Assembly: GCA_017561985.1 (NCBI GenBank)
Contig: JAFZAZ010000034.1
Span: 1 to 64,000 of the forward strand
Length of the DNA stretch: 64,000 nucleotides
Reading direction: 5' to 3'
Origin: Lachnospiraceae bacterium
GTDB taxonomy: Bacteria; Bacillota_A; Clostridia; Lachnospirales; Lachnospiraceae
Of this stretch, positions 38,805 to 47,638 are shown piece by piece. The number at the start of each line of letters is the position of its first letter. Position 1 is the first letter of the stretch. A model generated the notes under the pieces. The model made no database searches and was not told where the DNA came from. It saw only the letters and a program-made list of their open reading frames with translations. A program made the translations under genes and the position numbers.

Positions 38805-41291
38805 TCATTCGTACTTCAGCTCTGCGACCACGCTCAGCTTGCGGCTCTTTCTCATCGTCGAGAGCGATGCGATCAGGACGATCACCATGATGGCGACCGC
38901 GTACACCGGAACCTCGCCCCAGCTGAAGACGACGTCGAATTCCATTCCCATGTAGTACATCAATGTGCTGAACACGCCTACCATCAACATGCTGTACGGC
39001 AGCGTGATGAGCAGGGAGATGATCACGCACAGGACGCTCTCCACAAGGATCAGGCGTCTTCTCGCTCCGCCGGTCATGCCGACCGAGGCGAGCACCGCGA
39101 ACTCGCGGCTTCTTTGGCGGAAGCAGATCACGATGTTGTTGAAGATACCGATCGATGCGATGATCATCGTAAGGTAGGCAAACACCTGAATGAGCTTCAC
39201 GATCATTTCGTTCTGCTCGATGTTCAGCTCGCACATCGTATCGCGGTCCACATAGGTGGCGCCGTAGTTCGTGACCATCGCCTTGAACTGTTTCTCGGCC
39301 TCCTTCAGGTCTCCCTTGACCTTGAAGCTGATCTCGTTCGCGCCGCTTACGTGGTAAAGTTCCTTAAGCTTCTCATTATTGATCAGGAGGAACTCGCCGG
39401 AATCGTAAAGCTTTCCGTTGACAACCGCACAGACATGCAGCTCCTGCTCGATATTGTTGATCTTGATCTTCACTTTGTCGCCGACCTTAAGATTGAATTT
39501 GCGGGCGACAACCTTTGTGATGACGACTTCATTTTCCGAAGAATTGATGAAGGTTTCGTAATCTTTATATTTGTTGAGTTCGATGTAATCGTTGTAATCG
39601 CGGTACGGTTTCGGATCGACTCCGAGGCTGATCAGGCTCTTGCCGTCGATCTCGGCGGCACCGAATATCGCCGGAGAAATGCTCTCCTTGTCCACACAAT
39701 CGAGTTCTTTGATGTTTCGCACGATCGCATCGCCGATCGGCTCCTCGCCGCTGCCCTGGTAATTCACGTTGATGGTATAATCGAAATCAAATTCCGTGTA
39801 GGCTTCCCTGCAGGCGTCCACCATCGTGCTTCCGAACATCGCTACCGTGATCACGGAGCCTACTGCCATCACCAGAAGCACCACGTTGTTGATCAGCAGG
39901 CGCGAGGTGCGGATGTTGTTGAGTGCAAGGTACATCGTTGTGTTCCTGCGGCAGATCTTTGCAAGGAACCCTGCGATTCCCCTAACCAGCGTCGGCGTTA
40001 CAAAGAGGATGCCGACCGTGGAAAGCACCAGGTACAGAAGGCTCTGTGCGGATACGGTTCCCGCAATCCTCGAGTTGCCGATCGCTGCTACCGTAAGCAT
40101 TACGGCGCCGAGGAAGAACTTGACTTTTTTGCGCTTGCCGGTGTGCTCCACGCGGTTGAGGATGACGTCCTTCGTCTGGAGCTTGCGGATCCTGCGCACC
40201 GCCAGCCAGGACGATACTGCGGACATCACGATTGCGAACAATACGCCGACCGCCACGTTCGTCCACACGATCGTAAACGGAAGGTAGATGTCATAATCGG
40301 CAAGCGGCGATACCAGCCGTCCTACCAGATACAGGATTCCCTCGCCGAGCGCCGCACCGACGATACCGCCGAGAAGGCCATAGAGCGCGCTCTCAAGAAT
40401 GAGGATGCGGCTCACTTTGCCCTTCGATGCGCCCTGGCTCATGAAGGTTCCGAGCACCGGAAGTCTCTCGCTGATGATCATTCGGAACACGCCGCTGATG
40501 ATCAGGCCGCTCACGACAACCACGATCGCAAACATGCAGCCGATCCCGAGGATCAGCGAATCGAAGTTTCCGAGCACGGTCACCGTGTCGATCGCATTCG
40601 CCTTGACGTTTTCATTGTTCTCGTTAAACCGCTTCACCGCGTCGTCGATCTCTTCTGACGTTACCTTGTCCTTCTCCCCCGTGATCTTCGCGTACATCGC
40701 GTTGTAGCGGCCTTCCGCGCCGAGCAGCTCATTCAGATACTCGTAAGGAAGGATCACATTGAACTGCTCTTTCGTATCTCCGTAGAAAATTCCGTCGTTC
40801 ACGGCGATTGCCTTTACGTTGAGCGTGAGAGGCTCTCCGTTGAACATGATCTCAAGCTTCCCTCCGACACTCACGTTCCAGTCCTTCGCAATTCTCTCGG
40901 AGATCACACAATCCGGCTCCGCGCTTTCTTTCCACTCTCCCCCGGTAAGCGCACCGCCGAAAGCTTTGCGTCCGCGGAGCACCGCGTAGCTGAGCTTGTC
41001 ATCTTCGATCTTGACGCCGATCGACTGGAGTTCCCCCGTGATCTCCTTAAGACCGTCGCTTCGGAAATCATTTTCCGAAAAAAACGGATCGTCCGAACTG
41101 CTGTGCAGCTCAATGTTGTTGCCCTCGCTCATCTTCCGCGCGGGTTCCGTGATACTGTCCTTGATGGTGTCCATCATGCCCAGGCAGGCGACCAGAAGGC
41201 CGGTGCTGAGCGCTATGGAAAGGATCATCAGGACGAGACGCCCTTTCCTCTCCAGCATGTTTCTTCGAATGTACCGCAATAATACTGACAC
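38805..41291 (-). CDS. ABC transporter permease with two FtsX domains
   Basis: An 828-residue permease. An N-terminal helix and a large extracytoplasmic domain (about residues 45-230) precede a first FtsX core (FDSLILGIGCMF onward) and then a second unit with another extracytoplasmic domain and a C-terminal FtsX core (REFAVLASVGMTGGARRRL). This duplicated layout is typical of Firmicute exporters and peptide sensors of the MacB superfamily rather than importers. The GTG at 41291 lies 9 nt after AAGGAGG; a TTG two codons earlier is too close. The substrate is unknown, and no two-component system is adjacent. Confidence 0.9.
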   Translation of the reverse strand: MSVLLRYIRRNMLERKGRLVLMILSIALSTGLLVACLGMMDTIKDSITEPARKMSEGNNIELHSSSDDPFFSENDFRSDGLKEITGELQSIGVKIEDDKLSYAVLRGRKAFGGALTGGEWKESAEPDCVISERIAKDWNVSVGGKLEIMFNGEPLTLNVKAIAVNDGIFYGDTKEQFNVILPYEYLNELLGAEGRYNAMYAKITGEKDKVTSEEIDDAVKRFNENNENVKANAIDTVTVLGNFDSLILGIGCMFAIVVVVSGLIISGVFRMIISERLPVLGTFMSQGASKGKVSRILILESALYGLLGGIVGAALGEGILYLVGRLVSPLADYDIYLPFTIVWTNVAVGVLFAIVMSAVSSWLAVRRIRKLQTKDVILNRVEHTGKRKKVKFFLGAVMLTVAAIGNSRIAGTVSAQSLLYLVLSTVGILFVTPTLVRGIAGFLAKICRRNTTMYLALNNIRTSRLLINNVVLLVMAVGSVITVAMFGSTMVDACREAYTEFDFDYTINVNYQGSGEEPIGDAIVRNIKELDCVDKESISPAIFGAAEIDGKSLISLGVDPKPYRDYNDYIELNKYKDYETFINSSENEVVITKVVARKFNLKVGDKVKIKINNIEQELHVCAVVNGKLYDSGEFLLINNEKLKELYHVSGANEISFKVKGDLKEAEKQFKAMVTNYGATYVDRDTMCELNIEQNEMIVKLIQVFAYLTMIIASIGIFNNIVICFRQRSREFAVLASVGMTGGARRRLILVESVLCVIISLLITLPYSMLMVGVFSTLMYYMGMEFDVVFSWGEVPVYAVAIMVIVLIASLSTMRKSRKLSVVAELKYE

Positions 41292-41392
41292 GACCAAAAA
41301 CCTCCTTGTTTTGTTTTCATCTTACATTTCGCAGTATATCGCGGCTTTCTTAAACGGTACTTTATTGAAAATTAAAGTTACATTAAAAGAAA

Positions 41393-41422
41393 AAAGCGAT
41401 TCCTAATATTCGGAACCGCTTT
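41393..41422 (-). terminator. terminator of the tldD-pmbA operon
   Basis: On the minus strand AAAGCGGTTCC pairs with GGAATCGCTTT (one mismatch) and a TTTTTTCTTTT tract follows. It lies about 40 bp after the stop of the pmbA-like gene. Confidence 0.8.
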
Positions 41423-41464
41423 CCTTCAGTGTATTTTATTTCATCGCATTTTTGTCGTGCCGCT

Positions 41465-42763
41465 TCATTTGCCGGAGATTACCACGCCGTCCACAGCGAT
41501 GAACGGAATTACCGAGAAGCCGTCGCACTGCAATTCCTTCGAAATGCCGCGCACGTTTCGGAAAATGTCGGCAAGGTTGCCGTTGACCATTGTCTCCGTC
41601 GCCGGACCCGTGATCTTTCCGTTCTCAATAAAGAAGCTGTTCTTGGCAACGCCGGAGAACTCGCCGTTCACTCCGGGCGAACCGCCGGAGAAACCGCCCA
41701 TGAGCAATCCGTGCTCAATCGAGGCAAGCAGCTCGTCCACCGTCTTGTCTCCGGGCTCGACAACCATGTCGTTGCCGGTGTTTTGCATCATCGGGCGTCC
41801 CGTCTTGTTGGCTGCGTACAGGTTCAGCATGTGCATCTTCAACACACCGTGGTCGATGACCGTAACGTCCTCGGAGAGGAAGCCGTCCTGCGTTCCGCGC
41901 TCGCCGGATACAATGCGTTCATCGTACGGTTTCAACGAGACTGTGATCCGATCGTCCATAACCTGCTCGCCGACCTTGTCAAGCCACTGGCTCGTACCGT
42001 CGATAATGACGTCGCTGCCCATATAATTCTGCGAAAGCATCGAGATGAACGTTGCAACGCAGTCCGGTGTCAGGAGAAGCGTTCCCGTGAACTTGCCCTC
42101 AGCCGCAACCGGATTGAGGCTGTTCACCGTGTTCTGCAGATGACGGCGCATATCCGCCATCTCGATGAACGGAGTGTCCAGATCCTTCGCCACGAACTCA
42201 AAGTAATCAAGGCCGGTCGTGCTCTCGCCGTCGGTCGCGCTAATCTCGAGATACACGTCGTATTTGCCCTTGAAGCCCTCAAACTCGGTGTTGTTCGTCG
42301 TTCTGGAGATCCAATGGTCGCGGTCGTACGAAGCGACAGCGCTCAAAATGCGGATCTTCGGATACTCCTCTGCGATCGTCGCCAGAAGTTCCTTCATGCG
42401 CGACAGGAAGCGGTCGATGTCCGGCTCGTAAACGCCCTGACGGAACACATGCTTTCCCTGGTCCGGCGCAAAATCATGGCACGGATCCTCCTCCGCCGAT
42501 TCCGCAGCCGCAAGCGCGTCACCGGCAAGTTTCCGAAGGCCTTCCTCCGAATTGTCATTGCAGTCCGCGGTTCCCTTCTTCGCTCCCCGGAACACACTGA
42601 TCTTGCACCAGTTGTTGAACACGGTGCGGAGCAGCTTGAACTCTCCGCCCTCGACGTTCAATTCGTGCTTTTCGGACTGCACCAGCGTATATGTGTATTT
42701 TTCCATGCCCATATCGGCCAGGATCGCGTCAAAACGATCCGCGATCACTCGTATTTCACTCAT
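41465..42763 (-). CDS. pmbA: TldD/PmbA family protein, PmbA (TldE)-like subunit
   Basis: A 432-residue member of the modulator of DNA gyrase family. It lacks the HExxxH zinc motif present in the neighbouring paralogue, which is how the TldE/PmbA partner differs from TldD. The C-terminal half holds GGFSGGSPGVNGEFSGVAKNSFFIENG, a family block. In E. coli TldD and TldE form a heterodimeric protease that matures peptides. The start at 42763 has AAGGTGGG upstream. It lies 18 bp after tldD. Confidence 0.88.
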   Translation of the reverse strand: MSEIRVIADRFDAILADMGMEKYTYTLVQSEKHELNVEGGEFKLLRTVFNNWCKISVFRGAKKGTADCNDNSEEGLRKLAGDALAAAESAEEDPCHDFAPDQGKHVFRQGVYEPDIDRFLSRMKELLATIAEEYPKIRILSAVASYDRDHWISRTTNNTEFEGFKGKYDVYLEISATDGESTTGLDYFEFVAKDLDTPFIEMADMRRHLQNTVNSLNPVAAEGKFTGTLLLTPDCVATFISMLSQNYMGSDVIIDGTSQWLDKVGEQVMDDRITVSLKPYDERIVSGERGTQDGFLSEDVTVIDHGVLKMHMLNLYAANKTGRPMMQNTGNDMVVEPGDKTVDELLASIEHGLLMGGFSGGSPGVNGEFSGVAKNSFFIENGKITGPATETMVNGNLADIFRNVRGISKELQCDGFSVIPFIAVDGVVISGK

Positions 42764-42781
42764 TTTTCGTCCCACCTTTCC

Positions 42782-44167
42782 TTAACGACCGCCGATCATG
42801 ATCTTGCAGCGCACGTGCGGACCGCCGAGGCTGACCGGCATAACCTGCTTCTTGCCGCAGAAACCGCACGAGGACCACTCGACCTCGTTCGAAAGCATAT
42901 CCACGGTCTTCAGCATGTCAAACGCGATTCCCGATACTGTCGTGTCAAGCAGCGCTCTGCCGAGCTTGCCGTTCTTGATCTCGTAACCGCAGGTGACTCC
43001 GAACATAAACTCGCCGGTGAGGTCAGCCTCGCCGTTGCCGGAATCGATCAGATAATAGCCGTCCTCCACCGAGGAGATCAGCTCGTCCACCGTACTCGTT
43101 CCGGGCAAAATGCATGTGTTGCGCATGCGGATCAAAGGCTCATCGGAGAAGTCCCAGCCTCTCGCGTTGCCGACCGGCTTTACGCCGTATTCCGCTGCGC
43201 TCTCACGGTCGTTCATGTAGCCGACAAGTGTTCCGTCCTTAATCAATACCGCGTCTTCCGCCTTGATGCCCTCGTCGTCGAGATACACCGGAAGCGGTGC
43301 GGCCTCTCCGTCGAAAGTGTGCGCAAAATCAACCAGCGACACCATGTCAGAGGCAACCTTCTTGCCGAGGTTCGGTCCCGCGACACTGCCGCCGCGGACG
43401 AGGTCCGCCTCTACGGTGTGTCCGACCGCCTCGTGCGCAAGCATGCCGGCAAGCTCTCCGCCGAGAATTACCGTCTTGTAGCCAGCCTCCGCGTACACGC
43501 CTTCTCTCTTGTCCTGAACGCGCTTGTAAAGAAGGTCGATCCCCGGATACAGCTTCGTCACGTCGCCGAAATTTTCGAAGAAGCTTCCGTAGCCGCCGAA
43601 CGCGCGGAACATCTCCACCGGCGTGCCGTCCCTGCCCTCCGCATTCATGATGACAAAAATGTAGCAACGCGGCGAGATCACATGGCCGCAGCCCGCGTCG
43701 GAGGTATAAATGACCTTGTCCATCGAGTCCTCCGAGTAAACGATCGTACGGCTCGAAAGATCCGGATATTTCTCAGCAATGTAGCTGTCGATCGACTGGC
43801 AGAAATCGATCAGCATCTTCTGTTCCGCGTCAACGATGGTGTCCTTCGACATCACCGTCTCCTGTCCGTACGAAACCGGCAGCTCGATCGAGCGTCCCGA
43901 GTGTCTTCCGAGGAATGCGGCATTGTCCGTTGCCGCCTTGATAACCTTCTCAGCCGCCTCCGGCGAGTACTCCGCCATAGAGGCAAATCCAAATGTCCCG
44001 CGGTTGTTCACGCGGGCATTGATCCCGCGCTTTTCGCCGCGGGAATTCTGTACCAGATTGCCCTTCAGCAGCACAACCTTGCGCGTGCGGTTCTCCTGTC
44101 CGCGCAGCACAGTCTGTACGCCGTCCGCAAATCTGTCACGCATCGATGCAATAACATCCTGAAGCAT
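42782..44167 (-). CDS. tldD: TldD family metalloprotease subunit
   Basis: A 461-residue zinc protease subunit. The catalytic motif is HEAVGH in GMLAHEAVGHTVEADL, and the C-terminal GLGRALLDTTVSGI-type block and a Cys-rich end (SSCGFCGKK) are visible; the latter is an extra feature I cannot interpret. With PmbA it forms the TldD/TldE heterodimer. GGAGG precedes the ATG at 44167. No peptide precursor gene is seen nearby. Confidence 0.92.
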   Translation of the reverse strand: MLQDVIASMRDRFADGVQTVLRGQENRTRKVVLLKGNLVQNSRGEKRGINARVNNRGTFGFASMAEYSPEAAEKVIKAATDNAAFLGRHSGRSIELPVSYGQETVMSKDTIVDAEQKMLIDFCQSIDSYIAEKYPDLSSRTIVYSEDSMDKVIYTSDAGCGHVISPRCYIFVIMNAEGRDGTPVEMFRAFGGYGSFFENFGDVTKLYPGIDLLYKRVQDKREGVYAEAGYKTVILGGELAGMLAHEAVGHTVEADLVRGGSVAGPNLGKKVASDMVSLVDFAHTFDGEAAPLPVYLDDEGIKAEDAVLIKDGTLVGYMNDRESAAEYGVKPVGNARGWDFSDEPLIRMRNTCILPGTSTVDELISSVEDGYYLIDSGNGEADLTGEFMFGVTCGYEIKNGKLGRALLDTTVSGIAFDMLKTVDMLSNEVEWSSCGFCGKKQVMPVSLGGPHVRCKIMIGGR

Positions 44168-44227
44168 AGTATTCCTCCCTGTCAAAAACTGTCTTGCCAC
44201 GCCGGTTCGCTCCCGACGTATTATCTT

Positions 44228-44256
44228 ATTATACCACACAAAAGCGCGAATAAACA
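44228..44256 (-). promoter_or_regulatory. extended -10 promoter of tldD-pmbA
   Basis: TGTGGTATAATAAG on the minus strand, with TATAAT at 44228-44233; the same 14 bases form the dgt promoter. The -35 region (TGTTTA, 44251-44256) is poor. The leader would be about 55 nt. Confidence 0.6.
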
Positions 44257-44350
44257 GAGATTAACCGTAGAATTCCGTGTTTATTTTTTGATTCCGGACA
44301 GCCTTTCAGATCACCGGTTTCGGAAGCTGCGGCAACATATTTCGCATCAT

Positions 44351-44380
44351 AAAAAACGGGCAGGGTTCCTTCCCTGCCCG
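44351..44380 (-). terminator. terminator after queH
   Basis: On the minus strand CGGGCAGGG pairs perfectly with CCCTGCCCG across a 6-nt loop and is followed by TTTTTT. It starts 4 bp after the queH stop. Confidence 0.92.
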
Positions 44381-44384
44381 CATA

Positions 44385-45131
44385 TTATTGTTCACTTGTT
44401 TCTGCCCGGCCCGCTCCGTTACGCGCCTCCCGAAGCATTGCGTCTCTTTTGGAAAATGCGCACCCGCAATAGTTCTGCCGGTACAGCCCGTAAACTTCCG
44501 AGAGTCTCACCGACTCCGCGTAGCCGCCCTTTTTCTTGAAGTCGGACGCAAGATACACTGGCGTGCCTTGATTGCATTCGTTGCCGCTCGTACCGCCGCT
44601 TCCGTTATCGCCGTACTTTTCGTCATTTTCCGCGGACTCCGCCGCGATCAAAGCTTCCGCCTCCGCGCCGATCTGATTGAGAAGCGCCGCGTCCTTCTGC
44701 GGACTGATCGTGAGCGTCGTCGCAAAATACTCCGCCTCCGTCTCCGCAGCCATTCTCGCAGCATAATTCAGGCGCAAACGGAAACACGCCTCACACCGCT
44801 TCCCGCGCTCCGGCTCCTGCTCAAGCCCTTTGGCAATCTCGTAAAATTCCTCCGGCTTGTACTCCGGCACGACAACCGACACGGGATACTTCACAGGAAG
44901 CTCCGAGACAAGCCTGCGCAGCTCATCCGCGCGCTTGGTAAACTCCGCCTCATCGGTGATGTTCGGATTGTAAAAACATATTGTCACACGGAAATGCTCC
45001 GCCAGAACCGTCAATACATAGCTTGAGCACGGCGCACAACAAGCGTGCAGCAGCAATGTCGGCACGTGGTCGCCGGCATCGATGCGTGCAAGCGTCTCCT
45101 CAAGCTGTTTTTGATAATTGACTGCGTTCAA
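44385..45131 (-). CDS. queH: epoxyqueuosine reductase QueH
   Basis: A 248-residue enzyme of the QueH (DUF208) family that makes queuosine in tRNA from epoxyqueuosine. The metal-binding Cys sets are LHACCAPCSSY near the N-terminus, CEACFRLRL in the middle and NYCGCAFSKRD near the end. Between the second and third sets is an acidic, Gly/Asn/Ser-rich insert of about 25 residues before YLASDFKKKGGY, which standard QueH proteins lack. It is last in an operon with two aminotransferases. Confidence 0.92.
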   Translation of the reverse strand: MNAVNYQKQLEETLARIDAGDHVPTLLLHACCAPCSSYVLTVLAEHFRVTICFYNPNITDEAEFTKRADELRRLVSELPVKYPVSVVVPEYKPEEFYEIAKGLEQEPERGKRCEACFRLRLNYAARMAAETEAEYFATTLTISPQKDAALLNQIGAEAEALIAAESAENDEKYGDNGSGGTSGNECNQGTPVYLASDFKKKGGYAESVRLSEVYGLYRQNYCGCAFSKRDAMLREARNGAGRAETSEQ

Positions 45132-45162
45132 GCTTTACTCTCCGGGTACAAAGGCTTTCTCA

Positions 45163-46263
45163 TCATCCGAAAGCCGCAAGAATCTCCTTAAGTGCCGCGA
45201 TCAATGCGTCCATCTCCGCATCGGTTCCGATCGTGATGCGAAGGTAATTGTTGATGCGCGGTTTGTTCCAGAAGCGGACGAAGATGTCGCGCTTCTTCAG
45301 CTCCGTAAAGATCGTCTCCGCCGGCACGGACTTGTGCGTCGCAAAATAAAAGTTCGTCGACGAAGGCAACACCGTAAATCCGAGCTCCTCGAGCTTCGGA
45401 CGGTACGCCTCTCTCGTCGCAACGATCTTTGCGCACGTCGCCTTCCAATAGTCGGTGTCGAGCATGGAAGCCGCTCCGATGCGGATCGTAAGGCTGTCCA
45501 TCGTGTACGAGTTGTAAGAATATTTGATGTCCGAAAGCGCCTTGATCATCTCCGCACTTCCGATCGCAAAGCCGATTCGCGAACCGGCCAGCGAGCGCGA
45601 CTTCGAGTACGTCTGAACGATCAGGAGGTTGTCGTACTCCTCAAGAAGCGGCAGAGCACTCTCGCCGCCGAAATCGACGTACGCCTCGTCGACGACCACC
45701 GCCACATCACGGTTTGCGTCAAGGATCTTCCGAACTTCCGAAAGCGGCAGCGCCACCGAGGTCGGCGCGTTCGGATTGGCGATGATGATACCGCCGATCG
45801 GACCGTCATGGTTCGTATAATCCTCCGTGCGAATGCGGAAATTCCCGTCAAGCGGGATCTGCTTGTACGGAATCCGATAAAGCTCCGCCCAGACATCGTA
45901 GAAGGAATACGTCACATCCGGAAACAAAATCGGTGAATTGCCGCTGAAGAACGTCAGAAACACCATGCCGAGTACGTCGTCCGAGCCGACGCCTACGAAA
46001 ATCTGCGACGGGTCGTAGTCGTACACCTCGGAGATGGCATTCACCAGCTCCGTGACCTCGGCGTCCGGATATTTGCGGAGGTTCGCAGCCTCACAGCGAT
46101 TGCCCGCCTCGGGCTTTCCGGACATCTCACGAAGGATCGCGAGCACCGCCGGCGACGGCGGATACGGATTCTCGTTTGTATTCAGTTTTATTACAGGGCG
46201 CTGCGGCTGTTCCCCCGGAACATAGGGGGTCACGCGGCGCACATTGTCACGCCAGGTTCCCAT
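45163..46263 (-). CDS. hisC: histidinol-phosphate aminotransferase
   Basis: A 366-residue class I/II PLP aminotransferase. LNTNENPYPPSPAV at the N-terminus and VDEAYVDFGG are typical of HisC, the PLP Lys is in SKSRSLAGSRIGFA, and RIGTDAEMD-like residues end the protein (RITIGTDAEMDALI). No other his gene is nearby; such orphan hisC genes may also serve aromatic amino acid synthesis. It starts 50 bp after the upstream aminotransferase gene with AAAGGA. Confidence 0.9.
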   Translation of the reverse strand: MGTWRDNVRRVTPYVPGEQPQRPVIKLNTNENPYPPSPAVLAILREMSGKPEAGNRCEAANLRKYPDAEVTELVNAISEVYDYDPSQIFVGVGSDDVLGMVFLTFFSGNSPILFPDVTYSFYDVWAELYRIPYKQIPLDGNFRIRTEDYTNHDGPIGGIIIANPNAPTSVALPLSEVRKILDANRDVAVVVDEAYVDFGGESALPLLEEYDNLLIVQTYSKSRSLAGSRIGFAIGSAEMIKALSDIKYSYNSYTMDSLTIRIGAASMLDTDYWKATCAKIVATREAYRPKLEELGFTVLPSSTNFYFATHKSVPAETIFTELKKRDIFVRFWNKPRINNYLRITIGTDAEMDALIAALKEILAAFG

Positions 46264-46313
46264 TTTTCATCCTTTCGTTCGTATCCCGACCGCTCTCGCG
46301 ACATGCCACGCAT

Positions 46314-47504
46314 TCAGCGCAGGCCGTACTCCGCTGCCAGCGCCTCAAAGCCCGGCAGGGACCGCTCGATCATGTCGTACGATACGCAATATGCAAGTCT
46401 CACATAGCCCGGGCCTCCGAAGCCTGTGCCGGCCACCATGAGAATGCGGTGCTTCTTGGCCGCTGCGACGAACGCCTTGTCGTCTCCGTCCGGTGCCTTC
46501 ACAAAGAGGTAAAATGCACCCTGCGGCTTGATGCACGAAAAACCGTACTCCGTGAGCTTTCCGTAGAGAAGCTCGCGGTTTCTGTTGTAAATTTCCACAT
46601 CGACCTTCGCGTCGAGGCAACGTCCGACTGCCTTCTGGATCAGGGACGGTGCGTTTACGAAGCCGAGCACACGGTTCGCAGCCGTTGCACCCGGGATGAT
46701 CTCTGCTGCATCGTCAAGCTCGTCCGGAAGCACCAGATAACCGATGCGCTCGCCCGGAAGAGACAGGGACTTGCTGTAGGAGTAACCGACGATCGTGTTG
46801 TGGTAATACTTCGTGAGGTACGGAACCGTCGCTCCGTCATAAACGAGCTCGCGGTACGGCTCGTCGGCGATCAGATAAATGCTCGTGCCGAACTCCGCTT
46901 CCTTCGCGCGCAGCACGTCTGCGATGCGGATGATCAGCTCCTCGGGATACACAACGCCCGTCGGGTTGTTCGGCGTGTTGATCAAAAGCGCCTTCGTCTT
47001 CGGCGTGATCACCGAATCAAGCACCTCCGGAACCGGCATGAACGTGTCGGGATCGGTCGCGGCCGTCACCAGAACGCCGTCATAGTTGCGCACGTAATTG
47101 CGGTACTCACCGAAGAACGGCGCGAACGTGATCACCTCGTCGCCGGGGTTTAAGAGCGTCTTCAAAATGACGTTCAGGCCGCCTGCGGCACCGACCGTCA
47201 TCAATATATTTTTCGCGGAAAATGCAGTTCCGAACTCGTTGTTCAAATGCTTTGCGATCGCGTCCCGCACATCCTCAAAGCCCGCATTGTTCATATATCC
47301 GTGGAGCACGTTCTCGTTCTCGTTGCCGACCAGGTCGAGCAGCGTATCGCGGATCTCGTGAGGAGGAACGACGCTCGGATTGCCGAGGCTGTAGTCGTAT
47401 ACGTTCTCACGGCCGAACTCCTTCGCCATCTTCGTGCCTTCCTCAAACATCGCGCGGATGGCCGAACCGTTTTTGTTAAGATCGAGAATCATGGAATTAA
47501 TCAT
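46314..47504 (-). CDS. pyridoxal phosphate-dependent aminotransferase, aspartate aminotransferase-like
   Basis: A 396-residue fold-type I aminotransferase. LGNPSVVPP, INTPNNPTGVVY, ADEPYRELVYDG and the PLP Lys in YSYSKSLSLPGERIGYL are all present. The family includes aspartate, aromatic and branched-chain transaminases, and I cannot fix the substrate. It is first in the operon with hisC and queH and has its own promoter. Confidence 0.9.
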   Translation of the reverse strand: MINSMILDLNKNGSAIRAMFEEGTKMAKEFGRENVYDYSLGNPSVVPPHEIRDTLLDLVGNENENVLHGYMNNAGFEDVRDAIAKHLNNEFGTAFSAKNILMTVGAAGGLNVILKTLLNPGDEVITFAPFFGEYRNYVRNYDGVLVTAATDPDTFMPVPEVLDSVITPKTKALLINTPNNPTGVVYPEELIIRIADVLRAKEAEFGTSIYLIADEPYRELVYDGATVPYLTKYYHNTIVGYSYSKSLSLPGERIGYLVLPDELDDAAEIIPGATAANRVLGFVNAPSLIQKAVGRCLDAKVDVEIYNRNRELLYGKLTEYGFSCIKPQGAFYLFVKAPDGDDKAFVAAAKKHRILMVAGTGFGGPGYVRLAYCVSYDMIERSLPGFEALAAEYGLR

Positions 47505-47536
47505 ATCGATATCTCCTTTGGACGCAATTTGGGTTT

Positions 47537-47565
47537 ATTTTACCACTGTACCAAATCAAAGTAAA
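47537..47565 (-). promoter_or_regulatory. promoter of the aminotransferase-hisC-queH operon
   Basis: On the minus strand TTTACT (47560-47565), a 17-bp spacer and TAAAAT (47537-47542) with an upstream TGG. It is divergent from, and 14 bp away from, the promoter of the AAA+ gene. Confidence 0.65.
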
Positions 47566-47578
47566 GGCATTTTTCTCG

Positions 47579-47607
47579 TTGTAATCACAGGGGTTGTATG
47601 GTATACT
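47579..47607 (+). promoter_or_regulatory. promoter of the AAA+/YbjN-like pair
   Basis: TTGTAA (47579-47584), a 17-bp spacer and TATACT (47602-47607) on the plus strand, followed by a T-rich start region. The leader would be about 25 nt with GAGGG as ribosome site. Confidence 0.7.
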
Positions 47608-47638
47608 TTTTTCATTATCGAATTTGTGAGGGCATCGT

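Noticed and set aside
41429..44539. A 1036-codon open frame on the plus strand opposite pmbA, tldD and part of queH
   Set aside because: It is the complement of three genes with clear motifs; its product is rich in Arg, His and Val without domains. High GC at third positions leaves antisense frames open throughout this window.
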